A stretch of DNA of 64,000 nucleotides from a bacterium (GCA_024742305.1 JANSYQ010000013.1:1-64000); one strand, 5' to 3'. Shown: positions 42,802 through 51,700, counted from the first letter of the stretch. Notes: generated by a model not told the origin, from the sequence alone. A program made the numbers and translations.

Positions 42802-43860
42802 ATGGGATTATTTAAAAGCCTTCGCGGTAAATCAAGTAATAAAGCACCAAGAGGATTCAACTTTACGAAGATTCAAGCAATCGAAAGATTGTCCAGTGAT
42901 ACAGTAAAAGTTATTTTCGACTTATTTGTCGACTTTACACCCGGACAGTATATTAATGTTTCAATTCCAGTGAATGGAAAAGAAGAAAGACGCTCCTATT
43001 CCATTTGCAGTGGAGAAAATGAACCGCTCGCAATTGCTATAAAGGAAGTGGAAGACGGAACTGTTTCCAAATGGTTCAATCAAACGGCGAACGCTGAAAT
43101 GGAAATAGCCATTTCATCTCCTGAAGGAAACTTCACCAAGCCAAACGAAGCAAAAAATATTGTTGCCATTGCCGCAGGAAGTGGTATCACCCCAATAATG
43201 TCCCTTTCGAAACAAGTGGAAGCGGAAGGTGGTAATGTGCGTTTGTTTTTTGGAAACAGAACCGAAAAGGACATCATCTTCAAAAGTGAGATTGATGCGT
43301 TAGAAAATACAAGTCCCGTTTATTTCCTAAGTCGAGAGGAAAAAGAAGGCTATGAAAAAGGACGAATTACCAAACAAGTTCTTATTGACGAGCTCAAAAA
43401 AGACTTGAGTCTACTTCGTTCTGATGGCTTCTTTCTTTGCGGTCCGGAGGAAATGATTGTTGCGGCAAATGAAGCATTGGACATGTTTGGCGTTGCCAAA
43501 GAAAAAATTCACTTTGAATTATTCACCACGCCTGTTTTAATGAAGTCGGAAGAAACTACTGTAGTAGCGGATTTCAAAGGTACCAGTCAAGTCACGGCCA
43601 TTTTAGATGCCGATGAAGAGACCTTCGAATTGGACAGTTCAAAAACATTATTGGAAGGCGCTTTAGATCAAGGTGTTGATGCTCCGTACTCTTGTCGTGG
43701 TGGCGTATGTAGTACATGTAAGGCGAAAATCACTGAAGGATCAGCATCGATGAAAATCAATTACTCTCTTACCGATCAAGAAGTGGAAGAAGGATTTGTT
43801 TTGACCTGTCAAGCGCATCCAACATCTGAAAAACTAACATTCAACTACGATGAAGCCTAG
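42802..43860 (+). CDS. second PaaE-like ferredoxin reductase
   Basis: 352 residues with the same three domains as the preceding gene: FAD (RRSYSICSGEN), NAD(P)H (AIAAGSGITPIMSLSKQ, FFLCGPEEM) and C-terminal 2Fe-2S (CRGGVCSTC, LTCQAHP). The pair is a tandem duplication, only five bases apart. The N-terminus (MGLFKSLRGKSSNKAPRGF) is extra and basic, and the 2Fe-2S region keeps all ligands, so both copies look functional. It may serve a different monooxygenase or the same epoxidase under other conditions. It overlaps the following SDR by 11 bases. Confidence 0.9.
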   Translation: MGLFKSLRGKSSNKAPRGFNFTKIQAIERLSSDTVKVIFDLFVDFTPGQYINVSIPVNGKEERRSYSICSGENEPLAIAIKEVEDGTVSKWFNQTANAEMEIAISSPEGNFTKPNEAKNIVAIAAGSGITPIMSLSKQVEAEGGNVRLFFGNRTEKDIIFKSEIDALENTSPVYFLSREEKEGYEKGRITKQVLIDELKKDLSLLRSDGFFLCGPEEMIVAANEALDMFGVAKEKIHFELFTTPVLMKSEETTVVADFKGTSQVTAILDADEETFELDSSKTLLEGALDQGVDAPYSCRGGVCSTCKAKITEGSASMKINYSLTDQEVEEGFVLTCQAHPTSEKLTFNYDEA

Positions 43861-44539
43861 AACGATTGTCATCACGGGCGCTAGTCGTGGTATTGGCAAA
43901 GAGTTGGTGCATCAACTCGCCGAGTATTCAGGGCATCGTATTTTGGCTTTATCACGCAACGTTGACAGAATGGAGACTGAGTTTGAAGACCTTGAAAACG
44001 TCTCTTGCCATGCCTTTGACCTTAGTCGCGATGATGTAAAGGAACAGACAGAAAAAATCCTCTCCACTGTAAAAACCGTTGATATCCTCATCAACAATGC
44101 TGGATATTTGGTGAACAAACCTTTTTCTGAAATCACTCATAATGACTTCATTACGAGTTATAAAATCAACGTAACTGGTGTAATGGAAACAGTGCAAGGC
44201 GCACTTCCAAAAATGAACGATGCTCATATTGTGAACATTAGTTCAGTGGGCGGCTATCAAGGAAGTGTCAAATTTCCTGGGCTCACTGCCTACTCGACAT
44301 CAAAAGCGGCACTTTGTAGTTTCACAGAATTGTTTGCGGAAGAATTTAAAGAATCAGATATCGCTATGAATTGTTTGTGTCTCGGTGCAGCGCAAACAGA
44401 AATGTTAGAAGCTGCTTTTCCAGGGTATCAAGCCCCGGTAAGTGCTGCGGAAATGGCAGAATTTATTGCAGATTTCTCATTAAACGCTAAAAAATGGATG
44501 CGCGGTAAAATAATACCGGTTTCTCTAAGCACTCCATAA
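43850..44539 (+). CDS. SDR family oxidoreductase
   Basis: 229 residues, a classical short-chain dehydrogenase. TGASRGIG is the cofactor motif, NNAG the structural motif, and the catalytic S-Y-K set is NISSVGG...YSTSKAAL. The arginine after TGAS suggests NADP. Substrate unknown. It starts 11 bases inside the second reductase gene, making a three-gene plus-strand unit with paaE. Whether it acts on a phenylacetate-derived intermediate is speculation. Confidence 0.9.
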   Translation: MKPRTIVITGASRGIGKELVHQLAEYSGHRILALSRNVDRMETEFEDLENVSCHAFDLSRDDVKEQTEKILSTVKTVDILINNAGYLVNKPFSEITHNDFITSYKINVTGVMETVQGALPKMNDAHIVNISSVGGYQGSVKFPGLTAYSTSKAALCSFTELFAEEFKESDIAMNCLCLGAAQTEMLEAAFPGYQAPVSAAEMAEFIADFSLNAKKWMRGKIIPVSLSTP

Positions 44540-44843
44540 TAAGTTAAACGCTAAAACGTTTAGTACTTAAAATCTCCTTATGTCTCACCCTAAATTCTCC
44601 TTATGTTTTTCTAAAAATGACTACGTACTACTACGTAAGTAGCAATACGTAATTCGTCGATATAATTTTGACATTCGTCGAAGTTTTATTTAATTTGATC
44701 TATTAAAAGTTACTAACCAGCACGATTAGCCGCAGTCAATTGCACTTCTAAATCGTTAAACAAGCATCCGTTTTTTAATGCATGATTGTTTCACGAGTTA
44801 AGCGATACAACACTGTTTCTGAAAGTGCTCTAATACGCTTAAT
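44540..44843 (+). other. 304-base intergenic region with operator-like repeats
   Basis: No gene seen. It holds a near-palindrome CTAAAACGTTTAG (44551-44563), a direct repeat CTCCTTATGT (44574-44583, 44597-44606), three TACGTA hexamers (44622, 44632, 44646), and a direct repeat ATTCGTCGA (44652-44660, 44673-44681) whose copies start 21 bases apart, two helical turns. The dense short repeats suggest protein-binding sites controlling the adhesin gene at 44844. No clear TAnnTTTG lies near that ATG. Confidence 0.5.
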
Positions 44844-46178
44844 ATGTTTACAACTAAACGTACGTTTTTCGTCGTGTTTGTTGTTACGACCCTAATTTCA
44901 TTCTCGTCGTACAGCCTTCACTACACAACAACAGGCTCCGGAAGCTGGTCCGAGCCAACAATTTGGTCGCTTGATGGCGGCACAACCAGTTGCTTCTGTG
45001 TTCCTCCCAATAATCTCAGCGGAGACACCATTACAATTAATCACGACATTTCGGCAACGAGCAATCTGACCATCAGCAACAACGCTCTATTCAATGTAAA
45101 TGCATCAGGAAGCCTCGATGCAACGGGACGTCGATTGACCATCACAGGTGGTGCCGAAGTCAATCTTTTTGGTGATTGTACCTTTTCACGATTCATCAAC
45201 GGTACTGCTGCAGGAACAAGTGGTGGTACGCTGAATATTTACGGAGCAATTATTCACCTTGCTGGTCCAATTGACGCCAACGCTGGTGTAATCAATATTT
45301 CCGGGTATATGTATCAAACTTCCGGAAACATTGATATTGGTGCTAATGGAACCATCAATTTTGTAACTGGCGGAAAGTTTGAATCCTTCAACGGAAACAT
45401 TAACAACGAAGGAATCTTATCTATTTGTTCCGATTGCTGCATGCAGTCATCAGGAAACTGGACAAATGAAGCCACAGGAACTGTTTCAGGAACAGGTTCT
45501 GCAGTTACAACCACCGGTAACATGAATAATTTCGGGTCATTTTCTCCGAGCATTACTTGGTGTTCGGTAGGGTTTGATACGGGAATGCCATCACCTGAAG
45601 ATTGTACAACATCCAACACAACATGTGCTTATGTTTCGTTGCCAGTTGAGCTCTCTGATTTCTATGGAACTGCCATGGAGAAACATAACTTGCTCGCTTG
45701 GGTAACGCAAACTGAAAAAGATTGTGAATCGTTCCTAGTTACAAAGTCAGAAGACGGGTACCTGTGGGAAACAATTGGAACGGTGAATTGTGTTGGAAAT
45801 AGCACCAGCGCCAATTATTACGAGTTCCGCGATATCCATGTAACAGGGGGAATATCTTACTATCGTTTGCAACAAATCGATATGGATGGAACAGTGCATT
45901 ACTCCCAGCCTATCAGCATTTCGAATAAATCGTCTCAAAAACTAATGACCTACCCCAATCCGATTTCATCAGGCGATCAGGTATTTATCGCTGGTATCGA
46001 AGGTGCGGGTACTTTGAATATTCGCAATGCAGCAGGACATCTTGTTCGTTCAGAAGAAATCTCTTTGTCGACAGGAGAGTCCGCTTTTATCAACTCGGAA
46101 AATTTCTCATCAGGCTTGTATATCGTTGAATTCAACGACGGTGACCACCTGAAAACAACGAAGTTTATCATACGTTAA
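44844..46178 (+). CDS. secreted beta-helix-like adhesin with T9SS type A domain
   Basis: 444 residues. Signal peptide, then the opening TTGSGSWSEPTIWSLDGG common to a family of Bacteroidota surface proteins. Asn/Gly/Ile-rich repeats follow (residues 60-240, strands such as LTISNNALFNVNASGSL), probably a right-handed beta-helix. A linker (ELSDFYGTAMEKHNLLAWVT, SYYRLQQIDMDGTVHYS) leads to a type A sorting domain (LMTYPNPISSGDQVF, FSSGLYIVEF, TKFIIR). Exported through T9SS to the surface. It is preceded by a repeat-rich regulatory region and followed by a terminator. Confidence 0.86.
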   Translation: MFTTKRTFFVVFVVTTLISFSSYSLHYTTTGSGSWSEPTIWSLDGGTTSCFCVPPNNLSGDTITINHDISATSNLTISNNALFNVNASGSLDATGRRLTITGGAEVNLFGDCTFSRFINGTAAGTSGGTLNIYGAIIHLAGPIDANAGVINISGYMYQTSGNIDIGANGTINFVTGGKFESFNGNINNEGILSICSDCCMQSSGNWTNEATGTVSGTGSAVTTTGNMNNFGSFSPSITWCSVGFDTGMPSPEDCTTSNTTCAYVSLPVELSDFYGTAMEKHNLLAWVTQTEKDCESFLVTKSEDGYLWETIGTVNCVGNSTSANYYEFRDIHVTGGISYYRLQQIDMDGTVHYSQPISISNKSSQKLMTYPNPISSGDQVFIAGIEGAGTLNIRNAAGHLVRSEEISLSTGESAFINSENFSSGLYIVEFNDGDHLKTTKFIIR

Positions 46179-46201
46179 ACCTACAATTACAACGGCGAAA
46201 G

Positions 46202-46230
46202 GGAGAGTTTTTTCATAGACTCTCCTTTTT
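46202..46230 (+). terminator. intrinsic terminator after the adhesin gene
   Basis: GGAGAGT (46202-46208) and ACTCTCC (46219-46225) form a 7-bp stem with a T-rich loop, followed by a run of T. It is 23 bases after the adhesin stop. Confidence 0.85.
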
Positions 46231-46291
46231 TATTGAAAAAGGATGTTACTTTCACCAAGAACAACATTCTATTAGAAAACGAAAGCACCTT

Positions 46292-46858
46292 TTGGGAAGA
46301 ACGAAGGAAATAGCCAAACTCTCTGAATCGCAGATTATCGCGCTTGCTAAGAAAAAGAAGCGATACTTTGGGGTTTTGTATGATCGCTATTTCGATCAAA
46401 TTTTCCGATTTGTGTTCAAAAGATTAAGCGGTAACGAAGAAGTCGCTGGTGATATAACACAGCAAACTTTCATGAAGGCCATGGCGAATTTGGAGAAATA
46501 TGAAGATCGTGGATTGCCCTTCAGCAGTTGGTTGTATAGAATCGCACAGAACGAAGTTTCCATGTTTTTCCGTCAGCAGAAAAAGAGTTACTCTGTTTCT
46601 ATTGATGAGGGACGATTGATGGACGTGGCGGGTGAGGCCAACCTTTCCAACCACATGAGTATGGACGATCAGGAGCGATTGATCGAAGCCATTAATGGAC
46701 TAAAACAAGAGCATCAAGATTTGTTGGAACTTCGCTTCTTTCAGGAAATGAGTTTTAAAGAAATCGCTGAAATTTACGATATTACGGAAGCAAACGCTAA
46801 AATGCGCACCTACCGCATTCTCGAGAAAATCGGTAAAATGTGGGAAGATAAATCATGA
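46292..46858 (+). CDS. ECF-type RNA polymerase sigma factor
   Basis: 188 residues. Region 2 (YDRYFDQIFRFVFKRL, DITQQTFMKAMANLEKYE, FSSWLYRIAQNEV) and region 4 (DLLELRFFQEMSFKEIAEIYDITEANAKMRTYRILEKI, helix-turn-helix) are clear. No ATG or GTG exists in frame near the N-terminus, so translation must begin at TTG (46292) or another rare codon. The start of region 2 is only about 20 residues in. Its stop overlaps the next small gene by four bases (ATGA). That gene is a candidate regulator. Confidence 0.9.
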   Translation: MGRTKEIAKLSESQIIALAKKKKRYFGVLYDRYFDQIFRFVFKRLSGNEEVAGDITQQTFMKAMANLEKYEDRGLPFSSWLYRIAQNEVSMFFRQQKKSYSVSIDEGRLMDVAGEANLSNHMSMDDQERLIEAINGLKQEHQDLLELRFFQEMSFKEIAEIYDITEANAKMRTYRILEKIGKMWEDKS

Positions 46859-47061
46859 GAAAATTTGTCATAAATAAAGAGCAGAAGAAATTGACGCCAT
46901 CTGAAGAACAGATCAAGCGACAGAAGGACTTTGCGCGTTTGCATCATGATTATGAGAAAATCGTCAAACGCGGCAAAAAGCCATTGTACCGGGATCCAAA
47001 GATGTTCCTTCTTTTGTTGATCATCGGGTTGCTGTTCTTATTGATGTTTTTGGAGTCTTAG
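46855..47061 (+). CDS. 68-residue single-pass membrane protein, possible sigma-factor partner
   Basis: Very basic cytoplasmic N-terminus (about 50 residues, INKEQKKLTPSEEQIKRQKD, HHDYEKIVKRGKK) and one C-terminal membrane helix (MFLLLLIIGLLFLLMFLES). The start codon overlaps the sigma factor stop, so they are translated together. ECF sigma factors are often followed by a membrane anti-sigma factor. This one is too short for a FecR-like or zinc anti-sigma, but it could hold the sigma factor at the membrane. Unrecognised family; role is inference. Confidence 0.6.
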   Translation: MRKFVINKEQKKLTPSEEQIKRQKDFARLHHDYEKIVKRGKKPLYRDPKMFLLLLIIGLLFLLMFLES

Positions 47062-47081
47062 AGAAAAATCAAGCGCTTGTT

Positions 47082-48245
47082 CTAAGGTATCTTCTTTGGC
47101 GTTATTGTTAACGTATTCGTACTTCTAATCGCATCATCACTTGCTCGAAACTTGCAAGAATACTTTACCCCCCGATCTTCGGATGACTTAGCGTAACCAG
47201 CTTTCATATCATTTAAGTACTTCAAATCTGTACTACACTTCTCACGGTAATTTGTAGTCTTTCCTTCTTCATCGAATCGCATACAGATCAAACAATACTC
47301 TTCCGCTGGCTTCGATGCCTCTGAGCTTTCTCCTTCTGAGCTACTTCCCTGTTTTTGAATTGATGCAGGTAACTTGACATCCAGCGTTGCGAGCGACTCT
47401 ATAGGATTGACAATTTTCACCCTCGGTGTCTCCGCCGTGGTATCCTCAAAAGGCGTTACATTGATATCAGCATAAGCGATTAGCTCGGACTCTGCCACAT
47501 CCAAGGACTCGTTGATGCGTTCTCTTCTGTGTGTGATAATCATTTTTATTTTACTATTGCTTACTCTATTCTCAGGCATCACGTTGAAAAAGCCATATTG
47601 ATCAGTTGATGTTTGCGTGCGCAATTGTGGCAATACAACCGAAGCATTCTCAAGGGGTGTTCCGTCCATGTAGATATTACCGCGGTACTGAATTTGCGGT
47701 GCGACTTGTCCTTTCTTTAAGTCAATAGACACCACTCCGTTGAGTTCCTTTGAAGCGATATAAACTACCGTATCAATGCCGTTCTCCTCACTTTGACAGA
47801 ACAAACTCAATGTCTTTGGAAGTTCAGTTTCAGTAAGTGTAAGGGTGAATTTCCCCACCTTATTCGAGTGTCCCAATTGATCTGTTTCCCGAACGAAAAC
47901 ATCTACATCCCCAGCTGGTTTTCCTGAAATCGTTACCAACCCTCGTAATGTGGCATTTTCACTGCAAAGTGAGGAATCCAGTGGTGTACTCGGAGAAAAG
48001 AAATACACCATGACCAACACGGCGATTGCACCCGAGGCACTAACAACCCCTTTATAATTTATAGAAATCGCACCGGGAATCATTACCGCAAAAGCACCCG
48101 CGGCGAGCGCCATAACGATCTTGAAAATTTGATTCTGAAACTCTGTTGGACATTCAACAGTAAAAGCGATAATAAGAAGAGTAATCACAAACAGAACACC
48201 TACGATGCCCGCGATAATAAATTGTTTACCAATATTGAATTTCAT
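47082..48245 (-). CDS. membrane protein with two carboxypeptidase-regulatory-like domains
   Basis: 387 residues. Three hydrophobic helices fill residues 8-85. Two beta-sandwich repeats follow: LRGLVTISGKPAGDVDVFVRE (about 102) and YRGNIYMDGTPLENASVVLP (about 193), both like CarboxypepD_reg modules. The last 60 residues have three or four Cys (EEYCLICMRFDEE, REKCSTDLK, VKYSCKF). No catalytic motif. It is convergent with the 68-residue membrane gene, 20 bases apart. A CAAGCGCTTG palindrome (47070-47079) sits in the gap. Function unknown. Confidence 0.65.
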   Translation of the reverse strand: MKFNIGKQFIIAGIVGVLFVITLLIIAFTVECPTEFQNQIFKIVMALAAGAFAVMIPGAISINYKGVVSASGAIAVLVMVYFFSPSTPLDSSLCSENATLRGLVTISGKPAGDVDVFVRETDQLGHSNKVGKFTLTLTETELPKTLSLFCQSEENGIDTVVYIASKELNGVVSIDLKKGQVAPQIQYRGNIYMDGTPLENASVVLPQLRTQTSTDQYGFFNVMPENRVSNSKIKMIITHRRERINESLDVAESELIAYADINVTPFEDTTAETPRVKIVNPIESLATLDVKLPASIQKQGSSSEGESSEASKPAEEYCLICMRFDEEGKTTNYREKCSTDLKYLNDMKAGYAKSSEDRGVKYSCKFRASDDAIRSTNTLTITPKKIP

Positions 48246-48420
48246 TTTTCAGTGTTTTGATCTTCAGCATCTACCACTCGAACAGCACGAAAAACGTCAC
48301 GGTAACAAAAATTGAAATTTTCAGCGTTTCATAGCGGCGAGAAACCAAGCCAAATTGCGAAAAAAGAATGACTTATCATAATTACGGTGGAACAATGCTC
48401 AAACTCAGTTCCCTTGACCG

Positions 48421-48452
48421 TTTGCTTCGCCTACCCATTTTTCGTATTTTCA
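48421..48452 (+). promoter_or_regulatory. promoter of the PorP/PorE-like operon
   Basis: TTTG (48421-48424), 20 bases, then TATTTTCA (48445-48452), one or two changes from TAnnTTTG. The porP ATG follows after 10 bases. Confidence 0.5.
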
Positions 48453-48462
48453 TCTGAAATTC

Positions 48463-49470
48463 ATGCGTTTGAAGCTAATTGGATGTATTGTAACACTACT
48501 TATCTGCACTTTCTACGGAAGTGCTCAAGATATCCATTGGTCTCAATTTAACGACAATCCAATTTTTCAAAACCCAGCGAGCGCAGGGCATTTCCGAGGA
48601 GATGTGCGCTTTATTGGGAATTATCGCGATCAATGGCGCAGCGTTACCGTTCCATTTCAAACCCTAAATTTTTCAGTCGATGCGATGCCCTTGAATAAAC
48701 GCGACATTGGCTATGGACTCATGGTTTTTCACGATGTAGTAGGAGATGGAAATTTCCGAACGATTGAAATTCAAGGAAATATATCGAAGCAGTTCAAAAT
48801 AACACCTGACTCTATGCACACTGTTCGTGCGGGGCTAAATTTAGGTATGAACCATCGACAGCTCAACTTTGATAAGTTCTACTTCGATAATCAGTTCAAC
48901 GGGGTACAATTTTTTCCTTCCTTACCAACGGGCGAAGTACTGTTTTCGGACAGCCGAACGAATCTCAATATCGGGGCAGGACTTACGTACCAGTATTTCG
49001 ATAACGAACGCTTCAATTTCACCACCGGCTTTGGCTTTTTTAATATCAATCGCCCAAATCAAGGGTTCTATGGAGATGTCATTCGCCGTGATCTGCGATT
49101 CACTGCCTTCGGTAAAGGAATCTACGAGTTAAACTACGACTGGGACCTCATTCCGGGATTCCAAGTGTCCGTTCAAGGAAAATACCGCGAAATCATGATT
49201 GGTTCCTCGGCAAAATACACCTTAGTAAATCGCATGGGAGACTACAAAGCCTTGTATGCTGGACTATACTACCGAAATCGCGATGCCGCATTTTTGTCTA
49301 TGGGAATGGATTTTCAAGCTTGGTTCGTTGGCGTTAGCTACGATATCAACTTTTCTCAATTGGTTCCTGCAAGTAGAACACGTGGAGGGATTGAAATTGC
49401 AATCCGCTACATCATGAATCGTTTCAAACCGAAAAAAATCGTTCACCGAATATGTCCAGACTATATCTGA
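48463..49470 (+). CDS. PorP/SprF family T9SS outer-membrane protein
   Basis: 335 residues. After a signal peptide (MRLKLIGCIVTLLICTFYGSAQ), the start DIHWSQFNDNPIFQNPASAG is the hallmark of PorP/SprF proteins. The rest alternates beta-strands of an outer-membrane barrel (GYGLMVFHDVVGDGNFRT, FTTGFGFFNINRP). SprF-like proteins serve as partners for type B T9SS substrates and sit beside them in most genomes; here the upstream neighbour is a minus-strand membrane protein instead. The gene ends 19 bases inside the PorE-like gene, so the two are coupled. Confidence 0.93.
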   Translation: MRLKLIGCIVTLLICTFYGSAQDIHWSQFNDNPIFQNPASAGHFRGDVRFIGNYRDQWRSVTVPFQTLNFSVDAMPLNKRDIGYGLMVFHDVVGDGNFRTIEIQGNISKQFKITPDSMHTVRAGLNLGMNHRQLNFDKFYFDNQFNGVQFFPSLPTGEVLFSDSRTNLNIGAGLTYQYFDNERFNFTTGFGFFNINRPNQGFYGDVIRRDLRFTAFGKGIYELNYDWDLIPGFQVSVQGKYREIMIGSSAKYTLVNRMGDYKALYAGLYYRNRDAAFLSMGMDFQAWFVGVSYDINFSQLVPASRTRGGIEIAIRYIMNRFKPKKIVHRICPDYI

Positions 49471-51692
49471 TTTTACTTTTTTGCATTCTCAGCGGGACAT
49501 CATTCGGACAGGACCAACTGAAGAAGTATCTCGATTTCGCAAAAGAACAATACGACAAAGGCGATTATTATTACGCATTGGAGTATTACAAAAAAGCCAT
49601 GGAACTGGACTCTGCCACCGTAGATATTGTCTGGAACTTGGCAGAAACGTATCGCGCATACAAGGACTATCGAAAGGCAGAATATTACTACAAGAAGGTT
49701 TACGAGAAAGAATCCTCGCGAATCTACCCAAACAGTCTACTCTATGTTGGACTGATGCAAAAGCAAAATGGTAAATACGATGAAGCACTAGAAACTTTCA
49801 AGAAAGCCAAGAAAAAATACTACAAAGACAAGAAGAGCTATTGTTATCAAAAGGCAAAACAAGAAGTTTCGAGCACCGTTTGGGCACGCTCGGCCTTGAG
49901 AGATACAGCAGAACTTACTGTGGAACCATTGCCTCCCTCCGTAAATACCCCAAATTCCGAATTTGGGCACGGAATCTACGACTCTGTGCTCTACTTTTCC
50001 AGTCTTCGCGCCGATTCAATCAGTGAACGTGAAGAAGTTTATACTACTGGATATCATACGCTTTTGTATCAAAGTGAGATCAAAAACAATCAGTTCGAAG
50101 CCTCGACCAAAATTGAAGACTTGGTAAAAGAAGCCATGAATACTGGAAACGGAACCTTCAGTCTCGACGGTACTCGCTTTTATTTTAGTCGCTGTACAGA
50201 GAAAGGGTACAACTATCATTGCAAAATCATGGTGGCTCAGTACGCACGCGGACAATGGACGTACATTGATTCCTTGGGTGAAATTATCAACGAGCCTGGA
50301 TCCAACACAACGATGCCATGCATTGCCGATTTGGATGGAAACGAAACATTGATATTTGCTTCGGATCGAGAGGATTCTCAAGGGGGACTGGATCTATTCT
50401 ACAGTCAAATTAGAAACGGAAACCAATTCGGGAAAGTACGCGCATTGAAAACTCTAAATTCCATTGAAAACGACGTCACTCCTTGGTGGGATGCAGAAAA
50501 TCAACGTTTGTATTTCTCTTCCTCATGGGAAGATGGCTTCGGTGGATACGATGTTTTCTACTCACAATACAACGGCCGATTTGAAAAGCCTGTGAACGCG
50601 GGCTTGCCTGTTAATAGTCCAGCGAATGATTTGTACTATTTCCGAGAACTAGATACCGGCTACGTGACCACAAACCGTTTGGGCGTACAATACAGCAAAA
50701 ATCCTACGTGCTGTAGCGACATCTTCGCCTTGAAACCACCGGTGAAAATCATCCCTCCTACTCCGGAAGAAACCTTGGAAGACCTGATGAAACGTCTACC
50801 TGTTACCTTGTATTTCCACAACGATTGTCCGGATCCAAAGACGAGAAATGATTCAACGAAAGTCAATTACATCGATGGATACAACGAATACACAGCAATG
50901 TTGGACAAATACAAAAAAGAGTATTCGAACGGATTGTCCGGAGATAAGGCTGAGGAAGCTAAAGAGGATATCGAAAGTTTCTTTACTGAATACGTCGATC
51001 AGGGCGTAAAGGATTTAGAGGTTTTCCGTGATTTGTTGTTGAAAGAGCTGGATAAAGGAGCGAAAATCAATCTGACCGTTAAGGGATTTGCCAGTCCACT
51101 TGCTAAAACCGATTACAACGTTCACCTCACACGACGTCGAATTACATCGCTAGTGAACTACATGTACGAGTATAACGGAGGTGTTTTTGCAAAATACCTA
51201 GATGGAACCGCTGAAAATGGCGGCAAGGTTGTTTTCTCGTACGTACCCTTCGGTGAATACACCGCCGATCAGACCACCAGTGATAATCCAAATGACGTGC
51301 AAAAATCGGTCTATTCCCGAGCCGCAGCCAAAGAACGAAAGATTGAAATTCAAAGTGTTAGCTATCTAGAAGAAGATACCGTTTTTGCGCTCGTCACAGA
51401 CAATGCACTAATTGACGCAGGACCTCGAAAAAGAGGCGACGTAATCAAAGTGGAATACGAGGTAAAAAACGATTCTTCTGAGCCGATCACCATTAGCAAT
51501 GTTCGAATTCCATGTGAATGTACCTCGGCAGATATCGAAAAGAAAGAGTTGGCACCAGGAGAATCCACCAAGGTAACAATGGAGGTCGATACCAAAAATC
51601 TCATCGGGTTTGCAGTAAAATCCATCTATTTGCAAGTCGACGGTTACGACGAAGAACTGCGTTTATATATCTCCAGCGAGATTAGTGATTAA
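49452..51692 (+). CDS. PorE-like TPR/beta-propeller/OmpA protein with C-terminal DUF1573
   Basis: 746 residues. Signal peptide; TPR-like region (20-130, ALEYYKKAMELDSATVDIVWNLAETYRAY split over repeats); PD40-type propeller (about 165-430, TFSLDGTRFYFSRC, LIFASDREDSQGGLDLFYS, GGYDVFYSQYNG); a divergent OmpA-like peptidoglycan-binding domain (about 455-640, LYFHNDCPDP, VKGFASPLAKTDYNVHLTRRR); and a DUF1573/ASH-like beta domain (about 660-740, IPCECTSADIEKKELAPGES). PorE in Porphyromonas has TPR, propeller, CRD and OmpA. Here the added C-terminal DUF1573 replaces the internal CRD. It probably tethers the T9SS machinery to peptidoglycan. Confidence 0.85.
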   Translation: MSRLYLILLFCILSGTSFGQDQLKKYLDFAKEQYDKGDYYYALEYYKKAMELDSATVDIVWNLAETYRAYKDYRKAEYYYKKVYEKESSRIYPNSLLYVGLMQKQNGKYDEALETFKKAKKKYYKDKKSYCYQKAKQEVSSTVWARSALRDTAELTVEPLPPSVNTPNSEFGHGIYDSVLYFSSLRADSISEREEVYTTGYHTLLYQSEIKNNQFEASTKIEDLVKEAMNTGNGTFSLDGTRFYFSRCTEKGYNYHCKIMVAQYARGQWTYIDSLGEIINEPGSNTTMPCIADLDGNETLIFASDREDSQGGLDLFYSQIRNGNQFGKVRALKTLNSIENDVTPWWDAENQRLYFSSSWEDGFGGYDVFYSQYNGRFEKPVNAGLPVNSPANDLYYFRELDTGYVTTNRLGVQYSKNPTCCSDIFALKPPVKIIPPTPEETLEDLMKRLPVTLYFHNDCPDPKTRNDSTKVNYIDGYNEYTAMLDKYKKEYSNGLSGDKAEEAKEDIESFFTEYVDQGVKDLEVFRDLLLKELDKGAKINLTVKGFASPLAKTDYNVHLTRRRITSLVNYMYEYNGGVFAKYLDGTAENGGKVVFSYVPFGEYTADQTTSDNPNDVQKSVYSRAAAKERKIEIQSVSYLEEDTVFALVTDNALIDAGPRKRGDVIKVEYEVKNDSSEPITISNVRIPCECTSADIEKKELAPGESTKVTMEVDTKNLIGFAVKSIYLQVDGYDEELRLYISSEISD

Positions 51693-51700
51693 TCATTCGG

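Noticed and set aside
47070-47079. CAAGCGCTTG palindrome as a bidirectional terminator
   Set aside because: A continuous 10-base palindrome leaves almost no stem after a loop, and no T-run follows on either strand.
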